NCBI GenBank assembly: GCA_905214315.1
Contig: CAJMLN010000028.1
Location: 1-23,545 of the forward strand
Reading direction: 5' to 3'
Source: an uncultured bacterium
GTDB taxonomy: Bacteria; Bacillota; Clostridia; Christensenellales; QALW01
DNA length: 23,545 nt
Shown here: piece by piece, positions 13,304 through 20,836 of the stretch
Numbering within the stretch: the first letter of the stretch is position 1
Layout of the letters: each line of letters starts with the position of its first letter
The notes under the pieces: model-generated
Databases searched by the model: none
What the model was told of the DNA's origin: nothing
Seen by the model: the letters and a program-made list of their open reading frames with translations, nothing else
Made by a program: the position numbers and the translations under genes

Positions 13304-14132
13304 AATCATTACCGACACCTCCTCGGAAATTACCCAGGAGGAGGCAAAAAAATATCATGTGGACGTTGTTCCCATGTATATTAATTTCAGTCAGAATGTT
13401 TTAAAAGATGGTATAGATCTTTCAAAAGATATGTTTTATGAACGAATGCTGAAAGACACACCAAAAACATCACAACCATCCCCTTCGGATTTTTTACCGT
13501 TTTTTAAAAATGCCGCTGAATCAAAAAGCGACATTGTTGCGGTACTACTCTCCTCTGCCTTAAGCGGTACCTGCCAAAGCGCAGAGCTTGCCGCCCAAAT
13601 GCTCGGTTGCCGTGTATATTTCAAAGACTCCTCCACCGCCTCCTACGCACAGAAAATTCTTTTATTGGAAGCAATTAAACTGCGCGATCAAGGAAAAAAT
13701 GCCGCAGAAATCACAGAAGCTCTTACGGCACTAAAAAAGCGAGTAGTTATATATGCCGCCCTTGATACCCTGGAATACCTCTATAAAGGCGGACGTTTAA
13801 ATGTTGTGGAAGCCGGTCTTGGAACATTAGCGAATATAAAGCCTATTATCACCATCAAAGAAGACGGAACCGTCGGTGTGATTGGAAAATCCTTGGGAAA
13901 AACTAAAGCAATAAAACAAATACAAAAGAAAGTACAGGATGCAGGTATTGATTTTTCTTACCCCGTCTATGCCGTATATTCTCAGGATCGCTCTCACAGC
14001 CGTGAACTGATCGAAAAAATGGGCCTTACAGACGTCACTTATGCCAATATAGGAGCTACCATCGGTACCCATATCGGTCCCGGTGCCTTTGGTTTAATGT
14101 TTGTAAAAAATAACTCCCCGCTGCAGTCTTGA
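13293..14132 (+). CDS. DegV family fatty acid-binding protein
   Basis: A 279-residue DegV/FakB-type protein. It shows the N-terminal strand and loop VRIITDTSSEITQEEAKKY (residues 3-21) with the DTS(S/A)E motif. VPMYINF and KTSQPSP follow, then the lipid-pocket motif VLLSSALSGTCQSAELAA (about 95-112). A C-terminal segment with RLNVVEAGLGTLANIKPI and IGTHIGPGAFGLMF completes it. Such proteins bind a fatty acid and present it to a FakA kinase for phospholipid synthesis; FakA is not in this window. ATG at 13293 has AAAGGAG about 9 bases upstream, and the gene overlaps marR. Confidence 0.93.
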   Translation: MSVRIITDTSSEITQEEAKKYHVDVVPMYINFSQNVLKDGIDLSKDMFYERMLKDTPKTSQPSPSDFLPFFKNAAESKSDIVAVLLSSALSGTCQSAELAAQMLGCRVYFKDSSTASYAQKILLLEAIKLRDQGKNAAEITEALTALKKRVVIYAALDTLEYLYKGGRLNVVEAGLGTLANIKPIITIKEDGTVGVIGKSLGKTKAIKQIQKKVQDAGIDFSYPVYAVYSQDRSHSRELIEKMGLTDVTYANIGATIGTHIGPGAFGLMFVKNNSPLQS

Positions 14133-14146
14133 TATTCCGGCGGGGA
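14105..14146 (-). terminator. terminator of the glycosyltransferase transcript
   Basis: A 7-bp GC stem (14115-14121 with 14140-14146, TCCCCGC / GCGGGGA) has an 18-nt loop, and on the reverse strand is followed by GTTATTTTTT. It overlaps the last codons of degV, which is convergent. Confidence 0.45.
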
Positions 14147-14166
14147 ATCTATTAAAAACCTGTTTC

Positions 14167-15249
14167 TTATGTTTTTCTCTGCGTTTCTTTACTTTCAAAA
14201 AGCTTTAAATTTTCCCTTAAACGTATTTCATCAGAATACGCGATGGCTTTTCTGATATTCTCAATCGCTTTATCGATATCACCTATATGATAATAAGCAA
14301 TGGAAAGTACATCATACGGCGTGCCATCCCAAGAAGATGCCTCTGTAATATATGTTCGCGGCCGCTCTTTGATCGTAAGCGCATATTCTATAAAATATGC
14401 CGTGCCCAGCCAATTTTTACGCATATATTCAAAATATGCCGCGTCTAACCAGGGTTCCCTTAAATGAGGGGCTTCACCAATCGCCAATAAAAAATATTTA
14501 TAGGCTTCAGGGATATTTCCGAGTTTTACATAACATTTTGCAATATACCGCATCGATGCACAGCGTTCATCACGCCATATTGCCTTAGGCAGCTTTAAAT
14601 GGCGCTTCAGCATTTCTATGGCTTTTTGATACTGGCCTGTATACATATATTCTCTGCCTAAATAATGTACATTCCTATCGTTATCCGGTGCCTCCTCAAC
14701 AGCCAATTCCAACAACGGAAGATACTGCGTCCTCGGTTTTGTATCATCTGCATGATGATCTAACTGAACCCCCTCAACCGTCAGGATTCGCTCTGCCGGC
14801 TTATCAAATACAAGAATTTCATGAACCGGATTAGCCCATCGGTACCCTTTACGGGCATGCGCCTTTTCAATCCAAAATACAATTCCTTCCTTGCCATCCT
14901 GCTGAAAATTCCAGGTATAACGATAGCGTAGTCTATCAGCGCCTTTTTTCCACTCCAATTCCATTTTTTCACGCCATCCCGGATGAAAAATTTCATCCAA
15001 ATCAGTACATACACAAATATCAGCATCATCCGGTACCAATGCCAAAGAAGCATTTCTTGCTTCATCAAATCTCCAAGGTTCAATTTTCTGTTCGCTTACC
15101 TGTACGCCGTTTTCCCGAAGTATTTTTACGGTTTCATCAGCAGAACCGGTATCCAGCACAAAAATTTCATCGGCTTCCTTCATGCTCTGTGCCCATCTGG
15201 CTGCAAATTTTTCTTCATTTTTAGCAATTGCATATACACAAACTTTCAA
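14167..15249 (-). CDS. family 2 glycosyltransferase with C-terminal TPR repeats
   Basis: A 360-residue cytoplasmic glycosyltransferase. The N-terminal GT-A domain (about 1-210) has CVYAIAKNEE, VLDTGSADET (nucleotide-sugar site) and the metal-binding DLDE at 83-86. About 215-345 form tetratricopeptide-like helices (YLGREYMYTGQYQKAIEML, YIAKCYVKLGNIPEAYKYF, LSIAYYHIGDIDKAIENIRK). The start is a TTG at 15249, 9 bases after AGGAGG (15259-15264 reverse); the upstream frame contains no such site. It follows the collagen-like gene on the same strand, separated by a hairpin. In clostridia a comparable gene is paired with BclA-type spore glycoproteins, so it probably glycosylates the Thr-rich collagen tract. 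The sugar is unknown. Confidence 0.85.
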   Translation of the reverse strand: MKVCVYAIAKNEEKFAARWAQSMKEADEIFVLDTGSADETVKILRENGVQVSEQKIEPWRFDEARNASLALVPDDADICVCTDLDEIFHPGWREKMELEWKKGADRLRYRYTWNFQQDGKEGIVFWIEKAHARKGYRWANPVHEILVFDKPAERILTVEGVQLDHHADDTKPRTQYLPLLELAVEEAPDNDRNVHYLGREYMYTGQYQKAIEMLKRHLKLPKAIWRDERCASMRYIAKCYVKLGNIPEAYKYFLLAIGEAPHLREPWLDAAYFEYMRKNWLGTAYFIEYALTIKERPRTYITEASSWDGTPYDVLSIAYYHIGDIDKAIENIRKAIAYSDEIRLRENLKLFESKETQRKT

Positions 15250-15276
15250 ATATTCACACCTCCTAACTCTTATGTA

Positions 15277-15306
15277 AGAAAATCTCCGAAAAAGCGGAGA
15301 TTTTCT
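15277..15306 (-). terminator. intercistronic hairpin between collagen-like gene and glycosyltransferase
   Basis: A 12-bp perfect stem (15277-15288 with 15295-15306, AGAAAATCTCCG / CGGAGATTTTCT, 6-nt loop). On the reverse strand it is followed only by TACATAAG, with no T tract. It may act as a partial terminator or RNA stabiliser that sets the ratio of surface protein to glycosyltransferase. Confidence 0.5.
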
Positions 15307-15369
15307 ATGCTTTTCAATGCGCAAAATCTACGAGATTTACACCGACTTCTTTTGCTCTCTTTTCATCAA

Positions 15370-16665
15370 TCAGTTCAGCCGTTTTACAACCAATCGTGCA
15401 TTAACGCCATCGCTCAAACTCAAATCCGCAGCATTGGAAGACGTAACGCTTAAATCCAACACATCGCCGGCCGTCAAGTTTACAATAGAATTTCCTCCAA
15501 TGTTTACGGCTGTATCAGCCGCAACACTCTGTGTTGTCGTAGCTCCTGCAATCGGAGTCCCGTTATCCCGTACCGCTACTGTTAAATCTGTAGCTGCCGA
15601 GGGCGCTCCCGTAACACCATAGGTCAATTCATAAACTCCCGTTGTGCCGATCGTAACACTATTGGCAGTACCATAAGTGACATCTTCTGCCGGAAGAGTC
15701 GTATCGAGCGGAACCTGTGTAGGTGTTGCTGCAGTAAGAGATAAATCTTCCGTAGTATTATCATACCGTCCGCCGTAAGCACTCAATCCTGTTCCAGCAG
15801 GACCTGTGGGACCTGTAGGGCCCGTTGGGCCAGCTTCTCCCGTTGCTCCTGTTGCTCCCGTAGGACCGGTTGGACCTGTGGGGCCGGTTGCACCTGTTGC
15901 ACCAGTTGCTCCCGCTGCTCCAGTTGCTCCCGTAGGACCGGTTGGGCCAGTGGGGCCCGTAGGACCCGTTGGACCGGTTGCTCCTGCCGCACCCGTCGCG
16001 CCTGTGGCACCCGTAGGGCCGGTTGGACCTGTGGGGCCGATTGCACCCGTTGCTCCTGTTGCTCCCGTAGGACCTGTAGGACCTGTGGGGCCGGTTGCTC
16101 CTGCTGCACCTGTTGCGCCTGTGGCACCTGTGGCACCTGTAGGACCTGTAGGACCGGTTGGACCGATGGGACCTGCTGCGCCAGTCGCGCCGGTTGCTCC
16201 TGTGGCACCGGTTGCTCCTGCCGGACCTGCAGGGCCAGTTGGGCCTGCCGGACCCGCTGCACCCGTTGCGCCGGTCGCGCCTGTGGCACCGGTTGCTCCT
16301 GTAGGGCCAGTTGGGCCGGTTGGACCCGCGGGAATTACAAAGTCCAAAATGGCCGCACTGGGTGTTCCCCGATTAACGACCGAAGCTACCGTTCCGGGCT
16401 GCCCGGTAGTAGTATTTCCTACGGTTATCGTCGTATTTCCGGCAGGGCCAGTTGGACCAGTTGGGCCGGTTGGACCGGTTGGACCAATAACCGGCGGGCA
16501 CGGTGGAGGACATGGTGTCGGCATTGGCGGACACGGTGTCGGACACGGCGGAGGGCATGAAGGCTGGCACGAAGGAATCCCCTGAGATTGATTCTGACAT
16601 CTGCAGCTCATTCCCAGATCGGATATTGTGCTTCCGTTATTAAATGGATCGTAAAATCTGTTCAT
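15370..16665 (-). CDS. BclA-like collagen-repeat surface glycoprotein
   Basis: A 431-residue protein. The N-terminal 60 residues are Cys/Pro-rich (CPPPCPTPCPP repeats). A short GPT tract (61-76) follows, then a beta spacer (TTTGQPGTVASVVNRGTP to LDFVIPAG). The collagen tract of Gly-X-Thr/Pro/Ala triplets covers residues 114-291, nearly all GPT, GAT and GPA. The C-terminal 140 residues form a C1q/TNF-like beta domain ending RLVVKRLN. Threonines in GPT/GAT are typical O-glycosylation sites in bacterial spore collagens, and the C domain would trimerise. ATG at 16665 is used because AAGGAGG lies 5 bases upstream. No Sec signal is present, as in exosporium proteins assembled from the mother cell. 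Gene copy and repeat number probably vary between strains. Confidence 0.93.
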   Translation of the reverse strand: MNRFYDPFNNGSTISDLGMSCRCQNQSQGIPSCQPSCPPPCPTPCPPMPTPCPPPCPPVIGPTGPTGPTGPTGPAGNTTITVGNTTTGQPGTVASVVNRGTPSAAILDFVIPAGPTGPTGPTGATGATGATGATGAAGPAGPTGPAGPAGATGATGATGATGAAGPIGPTGPTGPTGATGATGATGAAGATGPTGPTGPTGATGATGAIGPTGPTGPTGATGATGAAGATGPTGPTGPTGPTGPTGATGAAGATGATGATGPTGPTGPTGATGATGEAGPTGPTGPTGPAGTGLSAYGGRYDNTTEDLSLTAATPTQVPLDTTLPAEDVTYGTANSVTIGTTGVYELTYGVTGAPSAATDLTVAVRDNGTPIAGATTTQSVAADTAVNIGGNSIVNLTAGDVLDLSVTSSNAADLSLSDGVNARLVVKRLN

Positions 16666-16687
16666 ATTATCCTCCTTATTCTTATAT

Positions 16688-16728
16688 GTGTACCACAAAA
16701 CAGGTACACCGGGATCATAATGATTCCC
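16688..16728 (-). promoter_or_regulatory. palindromic control region upstream of the collagen-like gene
   Basis: Two inverted repeats lie 20-65 bases upstream of the RBS: GTGTACC (16688-16694) with GGTACAC (16703-16709), and near-palindrome GGGATCAT-A-ATGATTCCC (16711-16728). On the reverse strand CATATAAGA (16679-16687) resembles a sporulation sigma-K -10 (CATAnnnTA) with one mismatch. Use in sporulation is inference. Confidence 0.35.
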
Positions 16729-16784
16729 CATTAACAACCTATGATTTTTCTTTGCAGTTGGACACAAAACTTTTGTTGTCCTGT

Positions 16785-16819
16785 CACATAAAAAAAACGG
16801 CCTGAAAGCCTGCTATGTG
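16785..16819 (-). terminator. probable terminator of the glycerol operon
   Basis: An outer CACATA/TATGTG stem (16785-16790 with 16814-16819) encloses an inner GGC/GCC stem. On the reverse strand the inner stem is followed by eight Ts. It lies about 120 bases after the DUF1667 stop codon. Confidence 0.45.
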
Positions 16820-16939
16820 CATCCTTCAAACCGCATCACCGCTTAATCCCTTGACCATCTTAAAAAAATCAACGTCCGAACTATAGATCCGCTCTTCCCC
16901 TCATCCGATAAAATCTCCTATTATGGAAACGCTCTGGCC

Positions 16940-17284
16940 CTACATGCTTTTTGTACATATAATATCTGCCGAAGTTCCGGCAGCCTTTGAAAGCACCACC
17001 TGCCCGCAATGTACCGGCGCCGTAAGTGTAACGTCCGCCAGCGCCTGCATAATTTCCATGATTTTTTCCCGCGGAACCGCAGCACTGGTCTTGACCGGGC
17101 ACCGCCGATGCAAGGCACCGGTAATTTTAACCGTGCTTGTCACCATCCGCGTCGGATGCGTCACTTCATTTTTTCCATATTCCGCACCGCGCGGACATCT
17201 GTTTCCCGTAACAGAAACAGGTTCGCCCTCCTCTACTTTTAAATGACATCCTCTGGGGCAAACGATACAAATCAAGTCCTTCAT
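16940..17284 (-). CDS. DUF1667 Cys-rich protein of the glycerol-3-phosphate operon
   Basis: A 114-residue protein with CIVCPRGCHLKVEE (CxxCPxGC, residues about 6-13) and NRCPRGAEYG, plus later cysteines in RRCPVKT and VHCGQVVL. DUF1667 resembles a short iron-sulfur or molybdopterin-type domain found beside GlpA/GlpO dehydrogenases. It probably carries an Fe-S cluster or helps electron transfer from the FAD enzymes. ATG at 17284 is preferred, since it overlaps the previous stop by 4 bases (ATGA) and has GGGAG upstream. It is the last gene of the operon. Confidence 0.82.
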   Translation of the reverse strand: MKDLICIVCPRGCHLKVEEGEPVSVTGNRCPRGAEYGKNEVTHPTRMVTSTVKITGALHRRCPVKTSAAVPREKIMEIMQALADVTLTAPVHCGQVVLSKAAGTSADIICTKSM

Positions 17285-18528
17285 TGCTTCTCCCTCTCTT
17301 CCGCTGCAACCGTTATACACTCTTCCGCCGTCTCAAGCAAATCAGCCGGAATAAGAATATGCTCCATTTCCCCAGGCGCCATGTGCTCACGCCTGAAAGA
17401 TACCAGCGTTTTTTCTCCGCTGCGCACATGAATAACACTCTCCTGAAAAACATGGTTTACTCTGAAAAATATTTCCGCTTTTTCTCCCATCCGTATTTTT
17501 TGCGGAACCGTATAGCTTACGCCGTTTCCGTTGTTTACGTCAAGAATTCTGCCTGCCTTTTCTCCGTTCTGAAGGTATTTCGCCGCCGCTTCACCCGCCC
17601 GGCTGCTCTCCGCCGTTACATAATCCACAAGATCATGTACGTGCACGACATTCCCGCAGGCAAAAATTCCCGGAATACCGGTTTCCATATTTTCAAATAC
17701 CACGGCACCGCCGGTACGTGCATCTATTTCAATTCCTGCACCTCTGGTCAGTTCGTTTTCAGGAATCAGCCCTACAGAAAGAAGAACCGTATCGCATTCA
17801 AATTCCATCTCCGTACCGCAGATCGGTCTCCGGTTTTCATCCACTTCAGCAACCACAACCTTCTCTACCCTGTTCTTCCCCTGAATATCAATAATCGTAT
17901 GGGAAAGATACAGCGGAATATCAAAATCCTCCAGGCACTGCACAATATTTCTGGTAAGGCCGCCGGAATAGGGCATTACCTCTACGCAGGCAAGCACCTT
18001 TGCGCCCTCCAGCGTCATCCTGCGGGCCATAATCAAGCCAATATCGCCGCTACCTAAGATAACCACGCGCTTTCCTACCATATATCCTTCAATATTCAAA
18101 TATCTCTGCGCCGCACCGGCCGTATATACCCCTGCCGGCCGGTCTCCCGGAATGGCAATCGCGCCGCGGGTACGTTCCCGGCAGCCCATAGCCAGAATAA
18201 TCGACCGGGCCTCCAAAAGCATGAATCCGTCCTTTCCGTTTACCGCGCTGACCCGTTTTTGGGGCGAAACATCCAGAACCATGGTATCCAGCTTAACCTC
18301 TACGCCTGTACTGTTGAGCAATTCGATAAAGCGCCCCGCATATTCCGGCCCGGTAAGTTCCTCCTTAAAATAATGAAGGCCGAATCCATTGTGTACACAC
18401 TGATTCAATATACCGCCTAATTCTCTATCCCGTTCAATGATTAAAATCTTTTTTACACCCTTTTGATACGCGGTATAAGCCGCGCTTAAACCGGCAGGAC
18501 CGCCGCCGATCACAATCAGATCATACAT
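17281..18528 (-). CDS. FAD/NAD(P)-dependent oxidoreductase of the glycerol-3-phosphate operon
   Basis: A 415-residue flavoprotein of the pyridine nucleotide-disulfide oxidoreductase fold. It has a first Rossmann GxGxxG motif (IVIGGGPAGLSAAYTA), an NAD-binding GSGDIGLIMARRM at about 160-175, and a flavin-binding (FACGNVVHVHD) segment near residue 300. No redox-active CxxxxC pair is seen at the usual place near the N terminus. It probably passes electrons between glycerol-3-phosphate dehydrogenase and NAD or another carrier, a GlpB-like role. ATG at 18528 follows GGAGGTG by about 7 bases and overlaps the previous gene by 8. Translation is coupled. Confidence 0.85.
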   Translation of the reverse strand: MYDLIVIGGGPAGLSAAYTAYQKGVKKILIIERDRELGGILNQCVHNGFGLHYFKEELTGPEYAGRFIELLNSTGVEVKLDTMVLDVSPQKRVSAVNGKDGFMLLEARSIILAMGCRERTRGAIAIPGDRPAGVYTAGAAQRYLNIEGYMVGKRVVILGSGDIGLIMARRMTLEGAKVLACVEVMPYSGGLTRNIVQCLEDFDIPLYLSHTIIDIQGKNRVEKVVVAEVDENRRPICGTEMEFECDTVLLSVGLIPENELTRGAGIEIDARTGGAVVFENMETGIPGIFACGNVVHVHDLVDYVTAESSRAGEAAAKYLQNGEKAGRILDVNNGNGVSYTVPQKIRMGEKAEIFFRVNHVFQESVIHVRSGEKTLVSFRREHMAPGEMEHILIPADLLETAEECITVAAEEREKQ

Positions 18529-19960
18529 GGCTTTCACCTCCCTTTGTTTCGGCAAAAAGTATTTTGCTGCCGTTTTTATCCTTCAGTACCTCAAGCGGAT
18601 CGATTTTTTTCTCACGACTTATAATTTCCAAAACCTTGGGGCCGCAGAAGCCCCCCTGACACCGTCCCATACCGGCATTGCAGCGCCGCTTTACCCCGTC
18701 CACCGTATGCGCCGGAACCGGAGAATGCAGTGCCTGCACAATCTCTCCTTCCGTAATCGTCTCGCAGCGGCAGATCACTCTTCCGTAAAGCGGATTTTCC
18801 CGGATAATTTTCTGTTTTTCTTCTGTGCTGAGATCTTTAAACACAATCCGCGTCCGCCGGTCAGAAAAGCTTTCCTTTTCCTGCAGAACAAGTCCTTCCT
18901 TCTGCAGCAGAACGATCGCCTCATCCGCAATGGCCGGCGCTGCCGAAAGCCCCGGAGATTTGATTCCCGCAAGATCGATAAAGCCCGGAGCCGCCGCCTG
19001 AATTATAAAATCATCACAGTTTGAATTCGCCCGGATTCCGGCAAACGTCCGGATCGTATTGCGGTAGTTGATATCCGGCACGCTTTTGGCCGCTGAGCTT
19101 TTTACAAATTCCAGGCCGGAAGCCGTAGTATTCACCCTTTCTTTCTCCACCCCCTGTTCAGCATCCGGACCCACGATCAGATTTCCGTGCACGGTAGGCG
19201 CTACTAAAACGCCCTTCCCCAATTTTGTGGGGCACTGAAACAGTACGCAGCCTATCTTTGCTCCCTCCGCCTTATCCATCAGATAATACTGTCCTTTACT
19301 GGGAAGAATCGTAAAGCACGGAGAAGCCGCCATATTATGAATGTCATCGCTGTACACGCCCGCGGCGTTAATCACAAATTTTGCTTCCATGATTCCCCGG
19401 GGTGTAAACAGCCGCCAGCCCTGTTCGGTCCGTTCTATTCCCGTCACCTCATGCTCCAGCAAAAACTCCACGCCGTTTTCCGCCGCGGTCTCCGCAAAAG
19501 CCAGCGCATATTCCCAGGGATTAATAATACCCGCAGAGGGCGCCCAAAGCACGCAGACCACCTTTTCACTGATCTGCGGCTCCCGCTCTCTGGCGGCAGT
19601 TCCGTCCAAAATTTCCAATCCCGGAACGCCGTTTTGCCTGCCGCGCGCATACAGCATTTCCACGGTCTCCGCTTCCTCCGCGGAAAAAGCCAGCACCATT
19701 GAGCCTACCTGTTTATAAGGAACGCTCAGTTTTCTGCAAAGCTCCGGCGCCTGCGCACAGCCGGAAACATTCAGCCGTGCCATCAGCGTTCCCGGCTCAG
19801 GATCATAGCCGGCATGGATAATCGCACTGTTGGCCCTGGTTGCACCAAGCGCTATATCGTTTTCCTTCTCCGCCAGGCAAACCTTAAGCTGATACCTTGA
19901 AAGCTTATAGGCCACCGCCGTACCGACGACGCCACCGCCGATAATCACCACATCAAACAT
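18521..19960 (-). CDS. glpA: glycerol-3-phosphate dehydrogenase-like FAD oxidoreductase with BFD-like [2Fe-2S] domain
   Basis: A 479-residue enzyme. The N-terminal FAD-binding motif is VVIIGGGVVGTAVAYKL (3-19) and the DAO-type core runs to about residue 370. The C-terminal part carries CRCETITEGEIVQAL and CNAGMGRCQGGFC, the four-Cys pattern of a BFD-like [2Fe-2S] domain. It would oxidise glycerol 3-phosphate to dihydroxyacetone phosphate. The first gene of the operon, it starts 23 bases after a terminator hairpin in its leader and just downstream of glpP, so it is expected to be expressed only when that terminator is read through. AGGAGG precedes the ATG. The symbol glpA is by domain layout; GlpO or a related oxidoreductase is possible. 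Confidence 0.85.
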   Translation of the reverse strand: MFDVVIIGGGVVGTAVAYKLSRYQLKVCLAEKENDIALGATRANSAIIHAGYDPEPGTLMARLNVSGCAQAPELCRKLSVPYKQVGSMVLAFSAEEAETVEMLYARGRQNGVPGLEILDGTAAREREPQISEKVVCVLWAPSAGIINPWEYALAFAETAAENGVEFLLEHEVTGIERTEQGWRLFTPRGIMEAKFVINAAGVYSDDIHNMAASPCFTILPSKGQYYLMDKAEGAKIGCVLFQCPTKLGKGVLVAPTVHGNLIVGPDAEQGVEKERVNTTASGLEFVKSSAAKSVPDINYRNTIRTFAGIRANSNCDDFIIQAAAPGFIDLAGIKSPGLSAAPAIADEAIVLLQKEGLVLQEKESFSDRRTRIVFKDLSTEEKQKIIRENPLYGRVICRCETITEGEIVQALHSPVPAHTVDGVKRRCNAGMGRCQGGFCGPKVLEIISREKKIDPLEVLKDKNGSKILFAETKGGESHV

Positions 19961-19982
19961 AAAAACCTCCTAAAAACAAAAA

Positions 19983-20040
19983 AGAGCAACACAAACATAA
20001 CTTTCCCCAACAAACGGAAAAATTACGTCTGTATTACTCT
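19983..20040 (-). promoter_or_regulatory. leader attenuator (terminator) of the glpA-like operon, candidate GlpP target
   Basis: On the reverse strand a 5' arm (20040-20016) pairs over 24 positions with a 3' arm (20006-19983) around a 9-nt loop. Every non-Watson-Crick position is a G-U pair, with one bulged base, and a run of Us (UUUUUGUUUUUA in 19971-19982) follows. It sits between the promoter at 20069-20097 and the glpA-like start. GlpP is known in Bacillus to act as an antiterminator of such leaders. Confidence 0.85.
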
Positions 20041-20068
20041 CAAATCTCTGTAATCCAGAACTCCATTT

Positions 20069-20097
20069 ATAATATCACGTTTTATTTTTCATGGCAA
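20069..20097 (-). promoter_or_regulatory. promoter of the glpA-like operon
   Basis: Reverse-strand TTGCCA (20092-20097) and TATTAT (20069-20074) are separated by 17 bases. The transcript would begin about 100 bases before the glpA-like ATG and cross the attenuator. Confidence 0.75.
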
Positions 20098-20107
20098 GCG
20101 GTTTTTA

Positions 20108-20671
20108 TTACCAAATTTCATAATTGGTTCCCGATACCGCCGCCGCGCCGGCCGCAAGTGCCGCCCGTATATCCTCTTTGTCCTGCAAAAGCCCGCTGGC
20201 GATTACCGGAAGCTGCGTCATTTGAAGAATTTTTGAAATAATCTTGGGTATACAGCCGGGCAATACCTCAATTACATCCATATTTTCCCCATGAAGCTGC
20301 TTCTTTAACGTATTGATTGCCAACGAATCCAGCATAAAAAAGCGCTGTACCGTTAAAAGGCCGTGAGCGGAAGCACTTTTAATCAGCGCCTGCTTTGTGG
20401 AAATAATTCCGTCGGCGCCGGTATTCTGCGCGATATACTCTACCGCCACTTCTTTGGCCGAAAGGCCCTCTATCAGATCAATATGCACAAAAACCGTTTT
20501 TTGTGCGTCTTTTACGCGTTTTACAATCCGGCAGATATTCATTACGTTTCCGTAAAGAATAAAAACTACCCGGCAATCCGCAGCAATACATTTTTCCAGC
20601 CCCGCATCATCCTTTACCGCAGCAATAACCGGATATTTTTTTAAAATAGAGCGCAATTCTTCTCTGTTCAT
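20108..20671 (-). CDS. glpP: glycerol uptake operon antiterminator (GlpP)
   Basis: A 187-residue GlpP-family protein with a TIM-barrel-like fold. Visible landmarks are IAAVKDDAGLEKCIAADCRVVF, the loop VHIDLIEGLSAKEVAVEYI (about 78-96), LPGCIPKIISKI and VIASGLLQDKEDIRAALAAGA (about 152-172). In Bacillus subtilis GlpP, with glycerol 3-phosphate, prevents termination in leaders of glycerol genes. Here it lies directly upstream of an operon with a strong leader terminator. ATG at 20671 is used because GGAG sits 8 bases upstream; the ATG 18 bases earlier has no site. Confidence 0.93.
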   Translation of the reverse strand: MNREELRSILKKYPVIAAVKDDAGLEKCIAADCRVVFILYGNVMNICRIVKRVKDAQKTVFVHIDLIEGLSAKEVAVEYIAQNTGADGIISTKQALIKSASAHGLLTVQRFFMLDSLAINTLKKQLHGENMDVIEVLPGCIPKIISKILQMTQLPVIASGLLQDKEDIRAALAAGAAAVSGTNYEIW

Positions 20672-20701
20672 CTTCGTATCTCCGTTCATACATTTTAATA
20701 A

Positions 20702-20730
20702 ATTTTAACATAAAGCCAATAAAAGCGCAA
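20702..20730 (-). promoter_or_regulatory. promoter of glpP
   Basis: Reverse-strand TTGCGC (20725-20730) and TAAAAT (20702-20707) are separated by 17 bases. glpP therefore has a promoter separate from the operon it controls. Confidence 0.6.
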
Positions 20731-20779
20731 GAAATACACTCTGATAAGCTCCAAAATAAGCAAATATTTTTAACAAATA

Positions 20780-20807
20780 TTGACTTTTTATTTTTATATG
20801 CTATACT
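20780..20807 (+). promoter_or_regulatory. promoter of the secreted modular protease gene
   Basis: TTGACT (20780-20785) and TATACT (20802-20807) are 16 bases apart. AGGAGG at 20824-20829 is 7 bases before the ATG. Confidence 0.7.
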
Positions 20808-20836
20808 ATTATTAATAGAATAAAGGAGGAATTTGC

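Noticed and set aside
15783..16585. Repeated DNA resembling an array, and long open frames on the opposite strand and in a shifted frame
   Set aside because: The periodicity is 9 bases multiples from Gly-X-Y codons of the collagen-like gene; there are no spacers or constant-length repeats as in CRISPR, and the other frames are low-complexity shadows.
16800..16930. Possible riboswitch in the 275-base gap before the DUF1667 gene end
   Set aside because: No known aptamer motif was recognised; only a terminator-like structure at 16785-16819 is supported.
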